A stretch of 64,000 nucleotides of DNA from Dryobates pubescens (lineage: Eukaryota > Chordata > Aves > Piciformes > Picidae). A model generated the notes under the pieces. It worked only from the letters and a program-made list of their open reading frames with translations, ran no database searches and was not told the DNA's origin. Below are positions 1 through 10,200 of this stretch, one piece after another. The stretch lies in the NCBI RefSeq assembly GCF_014839835.1, contig NC_071615.1:62001-126000 (forward strand), in the 5' to 3' direction. The position numbers and the translations under genes were made by a program. The first letter of the stretch is position 1, and each line of letters opens with the position of its first letter.

Positions 1-1095
1 TGGTACCCATGGGGATCAGTGGCAGCAGCCCCAGGGTGCTCACAGGGCATCCCTGGGGCTGGGGGAGGCATTTATGGAGCTGGGAGATCGGTTCATGGGG
101 ACAGCTGGGGGTGTCACTGGGGTCTGAGGAGTATGGAGCAGTGGTGGGGCCACAGGATCTGGTGCTCAGGATCTGAACAAGGGGGCTGGGCACCCATACC
201 AGGGACCTGGAGTTGCCCCACAGGGACCCTCTCCCTGTCAGGGGCTGTCTCAGGGATCAGATGCTGCTCCCCTGTCCTACAGTGCCTGTCCCTGTCACCA
301 TTCCCACCCTTGTGGGCTCCCAGTGGGGTGCATGGTCCCCCAGGGTTGTCCATGGCTGTGTCCAGTACCAGGAGCTGTGTTGGTGCTCACAGTGACCCAT
401 CTCTTTCCTCCTTGGCAGCCCCATGCTGCCTAGTCCCACGTGTTGCTGGGGCACAGGCAGGGAATGGCAGCACTTGGACAAGATCCTGGGGGATCCCATG
501 AAGGCCTGCTGGCTGCTGGGCACCACCACCACACTGGCTGTGGAAGCTTTGGAGGTGCCATGTGCCACATGGGCAGGGGTAGAGCTGCCCTCCACATGTG
601 GGTTGTGTGCTGGTAACACAGGGCTGAGATCTGTGGGTCTGCAGTGGTGCTTGCCAGGGTGTGGGGTTTGGTAGCAATCCCATCATCTGAAGCCCTGGGC
701 CCTGTGAAGCAGGGTGGCAGCATGGGCTGGAGGCAGATGCTGCACCAGGGCTTGGCCAGCTGGGCATGAGGGGTGCTGGCACTGCAGCTCCCAACTCAGC
801 TGTGCCTGCAGCCCCTTGGTGTGCCTTGATGGGGAGGAGGACCACAGCAGCCTGGCTGTGGGAGCCTCACAAGCTGCTGCTGCCTCCAGCATGGGGCTGT
901 CCCGGTGTCTGTGCCATGGTGGGTCTGTGGGATGTGTCCATGGGCTGTACATTGTCCCAGGCTGTGCTGAGCTCAGCTGCTGCTCCTCCGCTCTGCATCG
1001 GTTGGGTCTCGGCTCTGGCTTCTCCACCTTCCTTTGGTTGCTTGTTTTGGTTTGTTTGCTGCTTCCCCATTCTTTTTCTTTGCTTTGCTTTGTTA
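1..1095 (+). other. CASKIN1 intron, no recognisable exon
   Basis: GC- and G-rich sequence typical of a bird intron. Since CASKIN1 runs left to right and its ankyrin and SH3 exons are not in the window, this must be intronic. I looked for an SH3 exon (a GYFPSS-like string) on the + strand and saw none. The open frames here show no family resemblance. Confidence 0.6.
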
Positions 1096-1383
1096 GTTTC
1101 TTCTCTTTTCTTTTTTTACTCTTTTCTTTCTCTCCTCTCCCTCCCCTCCCCCTTCCCCCTCTCCTCTCCCCTCTCCTCTCCAAGCCTCTCCGAACCGAAC
1201 CTCTCCTCTCTTCTCCTCTCCTCTCTTCTCCTCTCCTCTCCTCCCCGAACCTCTCCCCCTCCCCTCCCCCTCCTCTCTCCTCTCCCTCTCCCTCCTCCCG
1301 CTGCCTCCTCTTTCTCCTCTCCCTCCTCCCTCTCCTTACCCCCTCTGCCCCCCCTTTTCCTCTTCCCTTTCCTCTCTTTTTTT
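1096..1383 (+). repeat. CT-rich polypyrimidine tract
   Basis: About 290 nt almost entirely of C and T, built from CTCTCC, TTCTCC and CCCTCCC units. It is broken by a few near-identical CCGAACCTCTCC islands near 1189, 1245 and neighbours, which suggests local tandem duplication. It ends about 65 nt before the acceptor of the exon candidate at 1450. As RNA it is a dense array of CUCUC-type sites of the kind bound by PTB proteins. As DNA it is a long homopurine-homopyrimidine tract able to form triplex (H-DNA) structures. Both roles are inferred from composition. Confidence 0.85.
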
Positions 1384-1449
1384 GGTGGCGCTGAGCGTTG
1401 TCTCTATCATTTGGACCCTTTTCATTTTGTCTCTTGTTTTATTTATCAG

Positions 1450-1665
1450 GTTCGTGGGAGACTGTAACAATCCCCCACCACTACCAAAAGACCCCGCTCC
1501 CGGCTTTCGGGGCTGCTGTGCTAAACGGTGACGCCTCGTCCCATCCGTTCCATTCCCTGCCTCCACCTCCACCTCCACCACCACATTCCCATCAGACTCT
1601 TTTCAGTTCCTTTGGCTATCACAGGCTCTCCCCTAGCAGTGCCAACGAGCCGCGTTACGGACAAG
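1450..1665 (+). CDS. Candidate CASKIN1 cassette exon (proline-rich, 72 codons)
   Basis: Not a known CASKIN1 exon to me. The segment follows a strong acceptor (a T-rich run ending in TTTATCAG at 1449) and ends at a CAAG|GTAGTT donor. It is exactly 216 nt, stays open throughout, and begins and ends in the same phase: one base is needed before it and one is left over. That is the phase required by the next exon at 4201, so including it keeps the CASKIN1 frame. The peptide starts with a GSWETV-like string, has a run of eight prolines in the middle and ends in NEPRYGQ. It would sit between the SH3 domain and the CASK-binding motif, where polyproline could be an internal SH3 ligand. An inner donor at 1528 would give a 26-codon version, also in frame. 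It could instead be a chance open frame. Confidence 0.42.
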
Positions 1666-1817
1666 GTAGTTCACCGCTCGCTTCGTGCCCCCAGGCATTT
1701 TCTTTTCTTTGCCTTTACTGAGTCTTTTCTTCCTCCCCCCACCCCTACCCCCCCACCCCCCTCGCCTTTGCCATGGTCTGGCTGCAGGCTATGCATGCGT
1801 GTGTGTGCATGGACCCA

Positions 1818-2670
1818 CAGAGTCATGGGCTGGGCTGGGTTGGAAGGGACCTTTGAAGCACACCTGCTCCAACCCCCCTGTAATCATGGACTGGTTTGGA
1901 GGGGACAGGACCTTTAAGAGTCATGCAGTCCAGCCTCACTGCAGTCAGCAGGGACATCTGCAACTAGAGCAGGCTGCTCACAGCCCCAGACAACCTGACC
2001 TGGAATGGTTCCAGGCATGGGGACATCTCCCGCCTCTCTGGGCACATGGGGTGGGCAGGGGCATGCACATGTTGCATGCCATCAGCCCCCTCCCTTGCAC
2101 CACTCTAGAGCTGTGTGACCAATGGCTCTGCCACCAGCACATCATGGAATCATGGACTGGCTTGGGTGGGAAGGGACCTTTCAAGGTCACCTCGTGAAAA
2201 ATCCTGCAACCACAAAATCATAGACTCCTAGAATGGTTTGGGTTGGAAGAGACCTTACAGAAGGTTCAGAAGCTTCCAACTCCTTGCCATACACAGGGAC
2301 ATCTCCCACTACCCGAGGTTGCTCAAGAGCTCATCCAGTCTGGCCTTTAACACCTCCAGGAAGGGGACTGGTTTGTATTGGGAGGGACCTTTAAGGGTCA
2401 TCTAGTCCAGTGAGCAGGAACATAGAATCATAGAATCATTAAGGTTGGAAAAGACCTCTGTGATCAAGTCCAGCCTTCTACCCAACACCTACATGATCAC
2501 CAGACCATGTCCCAAACTTCCACATGTACTCATTTTTTTAAACACCTTTTTGACAACTGCAGCTAGCCAGGCTGCTCAGCACCCCAAAAAAACTGACCTG
2601 GAATGGTTCCAAGGATGGGGCATCAACCACCTCTGGGTAACCAATATCCCATCCTCACCACCCTGCTGTC
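1818..2670 (-). mobile_element. Cluster of at least five CR1 3' fragments
   Basis: At least five pieces of CR1 LINE 3' end lie head to tail in antisense orientation, starting near 1818, 1883, 2147, 2216 and 2426. Each opens with a variant of the GGTTTGGGTTGGAAGGGACC tail. The copy at 2426 has the GGTTGGAAAAGACCTC variant, so more than one subfamily is present. All are short 5'-truncated ends in a CASKIN1 intron. Confidence 0.85.
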
Positions 2671-4200
2671 CCTGGCTGTGGGGCAACACCATGCTGCTGG
2701 CTCTCTGTGCTCTGCCCACAGCCACTACTCTTCTCCCTGCTCTATCTGACTGCCTGGGAACCTCCCCAAAATACCCTCCAGGCTCTGTGCCATGGGGCAG
2801 CTCTGGGCAGCACTTGATGGTTTGATGCCCATCGAGCTGCTCTAACTCAGTCAGGGCTCAGGAAGGGGCTGGGATGCCAGACATGCTTTTCTGGGGGATG
2901 CTCTTGGGGCTGGCAGTGCCCAGCTAAACCCTATGGACTGTTCCCATGGCACAGGCAGGTGACAAATGCTGCAGGTCTATGTCTTGGGAGCTCCCGGAGA
3001 GCAGATATTTGACAGGGGGTTGGCAGGGGTGCAGCCTGTGCCATGCCCGCAGGGGCTGCCACCAGCTCTCTGGGACTGGAGGTCTTTGCATGTATCCTGG
3101 TGATGATAGGGCAGTGGGTGTGTTGGGAAAGCATTGGGATGGCCACACTGGTGATGGGCATGAGGGAGCAAAGCTTCTCCCTGGGGCTGTTTCTCCTCGC
3201 TGGGTCACTCAGCAGCCCGAGCAGCATGGGCTCCTTTTGGTGTGACCATGGCACACAGGGCACAGGGGCATCCCAGCACAATGGTGGCATGGCCATTCCT
3301 GTGGTGGAACTCCTCACTGCTTCACCCACCCCCGGCTACAATCCAGCTATTAACAGGATGAAACCAGCCTGGGCAGCAGCAGGGCGGCAATGCCCCATAG
3401 CAGGTGATGGTGTCCCATGGCTGGTGCTAAGCCAGGCTGCATGGTGGCTGCTGGCAGTGCTGTGTTAATGCCATGGCAGTGCCAGGTCTCACAGGTCTGT
3501 TGTCCACCTCATCTGGTGCTGTTCTGAGCCCTGTGCTCAGTGCTGGGCAGGAGCAGGACATGGTGGGCAGCACTGTGAGCTGGTGAAGGAGCAGTGCTTC
3601 AGGGGTGACCCTCAAGCTGTACCCCACTGATAGGGCTGGGTCCTCTCACCCACTGCTGTGTCACCCATGGGGCATCCTGCGGAGCCTGGGGGTTCAGCAG
3701 CTGGTGCGTGGCACCACATCGCCCTGTGTCCTCCCTGAGATGGCTGCAGGCAGCTGATAGGCATGACCTGCACTGCCTTGGATGTGGCACAGTGGGGTGG
3801 GGACCCTGATGCCCACTGCCTGAGCTTGCCCAGCTCCTTTTGCTCCCCCACACTGTGTTGTGTCCCCATCGTGCTCCACACAGGGACAACAAGGTCCCCG
3901 TCCCCTGCCAGTGCTGAGCCAGGACACTGGGACATTCTGCCACGGGTCCATCCCTGACTGGTAGGTGGCAGCATGGGGTGCCAGGCCTGCTCACTGTCAC
4001 CCTGTGTCAGCTGCCTGGGGCCTCTGGGACAATGCTGGCATCCCTGGGCATGGCTGTGACTGGAGACCTCACACCTTTGCATTGGGGTTCTCCATGTGTG
4101 CAGCACTGACAGGCCCTGGGGGGCTGTGGGTCACCTTGCCCTGTGCTACCCCAATGCAGAGGCCCCATGCCTGATGGCTGCTCTCTGCTCTGCCACCAAG
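2671..4200 (+). other. CASKIN1 intron, no recognisable feature
   Basis: Moderately GC-rich unique sequence with many short open frames on both strands, none resembling a protein I know. It ends in a pyrimidine-rich stretch and an AAG acceptor at 4198-4200. Confidence 0.6.
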
Positions 4201-7200
4201 GGTCCCGTGGGGCCGACACGAGCCCATCCCACCTCTCGCCGCCGCAGGGTGGATCGGCTGTGCCAGCGCCTGCCGAGGAGATCTGGGTGCTGCGGAAACC
4301 TTTTGCAGGTAGGGCTGGCACATGCTGCTGGCACACGCTGCTGGCACCCTCCTGTGCCTTGGAGTCACACCTTGGAGTGGTGGCTCTGGTGGGCTGTGGC
4401 TGCACCAAGGCATCCTCCAGCCCTCGCCATGGGGCTGGGTGTCATAGTGGCATCTCCTCTCTCTCTGCACAGGTGGTGACCGCAGCAGCCTGGGCAGCAC
4501 GGGCAGCGTGGCCTCTGCCCGCAGCTCAGGGAGTGGGCAGAGTGCGGGCAGTGGGGCACATGCTCTGCATGCTGGCTCTGAAGGTGTCAAGGTAAGGTGA
4601 GCCCTGAGGTAGCCATGCCACCCTCTGGTGACACTTGGGTCCTGCCTTGGCACAGGGTTCTGCTTGGAGTAATGGTGGGCCAGGTGTTGCGAGGTCTTCC
4701 CAGCACCCAGTGTGCCACCATGGTGGCTGTCACAGTGGCCACCAGAATGTCCCCTTCAGGCTCAGCCCATGACACAGTGTCCTGCCAGGCTGCAGAGCAG
4801 GGCACAAGCTGCCCATGAGCATGCCTATGGTCCAACCAAGGTTGTGTGCCAATGTCCCTGCTGCTGCTTGCAGGGTGCCACTGCACTGCAGGCTGCCACT
4901 GCATTGTACGCTGTCACCAGCATGCTGCCTGCTGCTGTCTGCCAGCACACAGCCCCCTGCACTCTGCACCCCTCTGCTCTTTATGCCCTGCACCCTGCCC
5001 ACTGCTTCCTGAAACCCTCTGCTCTTTATGCTCTACCTACACTCCTGTGCCCAGGCTGAAGCACCCGTGAGCCCACCTTCCCTGACATCCTGTCTGCCCT
5101 ATGCCAGTGCAGGGTGGGCACTGGGCTCCCCATGAGCCAAACACTGTGCTGATGGCCATGGGGGGCTTTGTTTTATGGGTGGGTGGGTGCGTGCTCTACT
5201 TTGCAGGTTAGCCTGTCAGCCCATGCCAGGCATGCGCCAGGCTGGATCTGGGGTGCCGCGGTGCCGTGGGCTCCTGCTGCCGGCAAAACACCATCTGTGC
5301 TGCTCCCGCTCTGCCTGCTGCAAACCGACTCTGCTGCCTGCCTTGGCAGAACGGCACCCACCGCAGCACCCTGGCACCCTGGGCACCCTGGCACCCACCA
5401 GCCACCCGCCTCATTCCTGCTGCTCTCTCTCCCCCCGCCCCATTCCCGGGGTGTTTTTCAGCTGCTGGCAACGGTTCTCTCCCAGAAGGCTTCTGCGCAA
5501 GAGTCCTCCGTGGGCGATGGGCCGGCCAAGGCGCAGGACATCCCCGCAGGTGGGTGCCACCAGCCGGCTGCCGGGAGCCAGCAAGCAGCCCTGGCACTGC
5601 CACGGGGCCAGCTGCGGATCCAGGGATTTTGTCCTTTTTTTTTCCCTTATTTTTGCCACGGCACCCGGCGCCAGAAAGAAAACGTGGGGGTAAAAAATGA
5701 CTCTCTCGCCTTTCAGCTGCTGCCAGGCCTTCTCCTGCCTCGGTTAGTGGGGACCCCACGGAGGGGTGTGGGGATGGGGGGTGGTTGGCATGGGTGAGCT
5801 GAGGAGGGGGCCACCAATGGTCCTCCCCAGCCCCTTTCTTTCCCTGGCACCCTGCCAGCCTCACCGGAGCCTGAGCTGGGGGTCCCCCCACTGCCACCAG
5901 TACCGCCCAGGGGGGCTGCGGGCGAGGGACTTGGGTTGCCCATGCTGAGGGGGTGGCATATGCTGGGTAAGGGGGGTTGGCAGATCGGAGATGCGCACAA
6001 GAGGAGAATGTTCACGGTGCAGAGGATGCCTGGGCTGTGCAGATGCAGAGGCAGAGAGGATGGAAACATGAGGAGGGGGTGCAGACATGAGGAGGGGCAT
6101 GCACAGCCAGGGAGGAGGGGGATGCAGACATGAAAGGAGGGATGCACAGATGGGGAGGGGGTTTGCACACATTGATGGGCTTGTGGGGGGGACAAATAGA
6201 TGCTTGGGAGATGCACATGCAAGTGGGCTGCAGATGTGAGGGAGATGCACATGGCAGAGGGAGGCACATGAGAGGAGGATGCCCACACAAGCAGGCTGCA
6301 GGTGCCAGGAGGACACACACACTGGGAGGATGCACACACAGACACACAGTGGGGGAAGACACACAGACACATTGGATGTGCACAGATGGAGGGTGCAGTA
6401 GGCAGGGGGGCAGGGGCTGCTCTCACTGGTTCTGATCTGAAATGTAAGACAAATTTCTGTGCAGCCCTTGTCACCCATCCCTGCCACAGCTGGCAAAGGC
6501 ACCAGCTGGAGGATGGGCACCTGCCTGGGTGTTCTGTGTGAAAGTCCCAAGGGATGAGGCAGCTCATGCCAGCCTTCCCACCCCAGCTGGGGCTCTCTCT
6601 CCTGGGCACAGTGGGTGGGTGAGCCCTGGCATGGGTTGATGGCACAGCTGGAGGAGTGGGGACAGGGTTTTGGGCAGGTACTGCCTGGCCAGCGGGGGCA
6701 GTCAGGAAACCTGCTCCACAGGAGACGTCTGGCTGGGTCCCTCCATCTGGGGCCACATTGGATGGAGGGTATTGTGGCACCCTGCCAGGACTAGGAACTT
6801 ACCAGGCTCTGGGTGGGTGGGCGGGCATGGCAGCAGCACAGGCTGCCTCAGTAGTGCCATGGCATCTAGGAGCTGTGTAGACCATGGTGTTGGAGACCAA
6901 GTAGAGCCCTATGCCAGTGTGGCCAGCTTCTGCAGGACTCAGCGATGGGGGCTACGACTTGGTGGCTGTGCCTGGGCATGGTGCCCTGCACTACCCCTGC
7001 TCATCCTTGGGAATCACTCCTGGTGTCCAGGGCACCCAAGGGTGTTCCAATCTGCTGTGCTGGGGCAGGTATCCCTCTCCCATGCCTGCCCTGGCCCTGC
7101 CAGCCTGGGGGCCATGGCTGTGCCCTGCTGATTGCTGCCCCCCCAGCAGGTTCATCAAGATCACAGAGCATGGCCAGCTCCCCCTATGCCACTCAGCCCC

Positions 7201-10200
7201 CCGCTGAGCCCCAGCTGAAGAAGATGGAGCCACCATCTGAGGGGAAGGTGAGTGTGAGCACTGGGGTGGTGTTGAGAACCCCCATGGTGGAGCGTAGTGG
7301 TGGGGTGGCATGGACAGAGCCATGCAGCGGGGCCACCCCTCTGCAGCCATAGCCTCAGCCCCATGCTATGGCCACCAAGTCTGGCATGGTTCTGGGTTCT
7401 AGCCACAATGGCAGTGCCCATGGGACGCAGTGCCATGTGATGAGCCAGTGGCATGAATCATCCCTACAGCCAACAACTCCCCAGCTTCATATCACCAGCT
7501 CCCTACATTCCCCAGAGGACAGATATGTGCACAGGGTGCCCCAAGCCATGGGGCCGTGCTCCCATGGAGCGCCAGCTTCTAGCTGGGACCTCCTGCTGGC
7601 ACATGGATGGATATGGGGACAGCCCAAGGGATAGCTCCTTGTCCTCAGGGTCACCCCAAGCTGCCATCCCTCTTACCCCAGAGCTCGGAGGCCGTGTACC
7701 AGTGGCTCTGCAAGTTCCAGCTGCAGCTCTATGCGCCCAACTTCCTCAACGCCGGCTATGACATCACCACCATCAGCCGCATGACGCCCGAGGTGAGGCC
7801 AAAGCACCGTGGAGCTGTTGAGGGGGGAAGAGACCTTTGAGCTCTTCAGGTCCCACCACTCACCCATAGCTCACAGCCCACCACTGCTGCTGATCCACCA
7901 CCACTGAACCACCTCCCTCAGCACCACATCCATGCAGCTTTTAAACCCCTTCAGGGATGGGGACTCCAGCGTCTCCCTGGGCACCCTGTGCCGGTGCCCG
8001 AGAGCCCTTTCATGGGGCAACAACCCATAGGGACACTGAGGCTGGCTGATACCATGGTAAGGGAGGCACAGCCAGCACTGGGTTGCACTGACTCCCTTCT
8101 CTGCCCCAGGACCTGACGGCCATCGGTGTCACCAAGCCAGGGCACAGGAAGAAGATTGCCTCTGAGATCAACAACCTCAGCATCCCCGAGTGGCTGCCCG
8201 AGTACAAGCCGGTAAGAGCCTTGTGGGGCTGGGGGACACCGAAGCCAGGTCCAGGGTGGCAACTAGTCCCCTGTGCTCTGTCCCCTCCAGAGGGGGGTGG
8301 CACAAGGGGGTGGGGATGGGAGCTGGCACACTGTGGACAGATCATTTCCACATCCAGCAGTCCCAATATGTCCCCTCACGGGAGCTTGTAGACCATCACG
8401 CTGGTGCAAACTGTCACCTCATGGGCATGACATGGTGTCCCCTGACATCCCTCCTGCCCCATTGGATGGCACAGCAAGGGGCTTCCCATGGGAATTGGGT
8501 TGAGCATGACCCCAGGTGTTTATGGAGCACTGGAACAGTGTCAGGACAAGGGGATTCATCTGAGGTTGTCCCCAGCAAGATGGCATCACTACATGGCATG
8601 GGTACTGAGGCACCAGAGCCAAGCCCTGCTGCCAGCTGGCACTGAGCTGTGCCCCCTGCCTCTTCCCCAGGCCAACCTGGCGCTGTGGCTCTCCATGATC
8701 GGCCTGTCCCAGTACTACAAGGTACTGGTGGAGAATGGCTACGAGAACATCGACTTCATCACCGACATCACCTGGGAGGACCTGCAGGAGATTGGCATCA
8801 CCAAACTGGGTAAGGTCCTGTGCCAGGCTCTGGCTGTGGTGGCCCCAGCCCCCAGTGGCAGTGCTGATGTCCCATGCCACCATCCCATGATCCCCAGGCC
8901 ACCAGAAGAAGCTGATGCTGGCAGTGAAGAAGCTGGCAGAGCTGCAGCGCGCAGAGCTGGGCAAGTACGAGCCGAGCACACTGAAGAGGAAAGGGGCAGC
9001 AGGCCCGGAGGTGCTGACCATTGAGTCCCCGCCGCCAGAGCCACCTGAGTGCCAGTCACCCAAGATGACCACCTTCCAGGACAGTGAGCTCAGCAGCGAG
9101 CTGCAGGTGGCCATGACAGGAGAAGGCCCTGAGGAGCCCCCCGAGAAGGTGGCAAACTCTGTGGCCCCTGGCTACCGCTCACCACCGGGGCTGGGCGGCC
9201 GTGCCAGGATGATGAGCAGCTCGCAGGAGCTGCTGGGTGATGGCCCACGGGCACCTTCAGCCACTGCCATCTCCAAGAGCCAGGAGTACCTGGCAGAGGG
9301 AGCTGGTGAGGGCATGCCTGCACCACCCAAGGAGGGGCGCCCACCTCGGCATGGCCACCCTGTGAAGCGTGCCAGCGTGCCACCAGTGCCTGGCAAACCG
9401 CGGCAGCCCTTCCCACCTGCAGCTGGGCAGCTGACACCACCACCAACCCCTGGCAAGCCACGGCCCCCCTCGCCCCAGGGCCCACTGGTGCCCCACGCCA
9501 CTGCCAAGGTGAAGCCTACCCCACAGCTGCTGCCACCGGGTGAGCGTCCCGCCTCGCCCCGCTCCCTGCCCCAGTCACCCACCCACCGTGGCTTCGCCTA
9601 TGTCCTGCCGCAGCCTACTGAGGGTGAGGGGACACCAGCAGGGATTCCCGTCCTGCCTGTCTCAGTGCCAGTGCTGTGCCTACCGCCAGCAGGCGAGGGT
9701 GAGGAGGAGCCAGGGAGACCGAAGAAGCGGGCACACAGCCTGAACCGCTACGCTGCTTCCGACAGTGAGCAGGAGCGGGACGAGCTGCTGGTGCCCGACG
9801 CAGGGCCCTATGCCACCGTCCAGCGGCGCGTGGGCCGCAGCCACTCGGTGCGGGCACCTGCCGGCGGTGACAAGAACGTCAACCGCAGCCAGTCCTTTGC
9901 TGTCCGCCCAAAGAAGAAAGGCCCTCCACCGCCCCCTCCCAAACGCTCCAGCTCTGCCATCTCCAGTGCTGGCATGGCCGAGGACTTCCCCAAGGAGGGT
10001 GACAGTGAGGTGGCCACAGGGTCACCTGCCGCTGAGGAGAGTCGTCAGGAGCAGCGACGTGCCAGTGACCTGGGTGGCAGCGTGGACACGGGCAGTGCCG
10101 GCAGTGTGCGCAGCATTGCCGCCATGCTGGAGATGTCCTCCATTGGTGGCGGTGCTCGGGCGCTGGCACTGCAGAAGCCACATGTGGCTGTGGGGCCAGG

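Noticed and set aside
766-1467. Plus-strand open frame of 233 codons, mostly Ser/Leu/Pro
   Set aside because: It is the CT-rich tract read as protein, without any domain-like region.
4248-4308. Shorter version of the first visible CASKIN1 exon using the CCGCAG acceptor
   Set aside because: The phase does not fit a preceding exon ending in phase 1, and it would drop the GSR...-like residues shared with the human protein. Kept only as an alternative.
5713-6780. Long minus-strand open frame (355 codons), Cys/Pro/Ser-rich
   Set aside because: It lies over a G/A-rich repetitive intron of CASKIN1. The apparent protein is low-complexity translation of the repeat, with no splice or start context.
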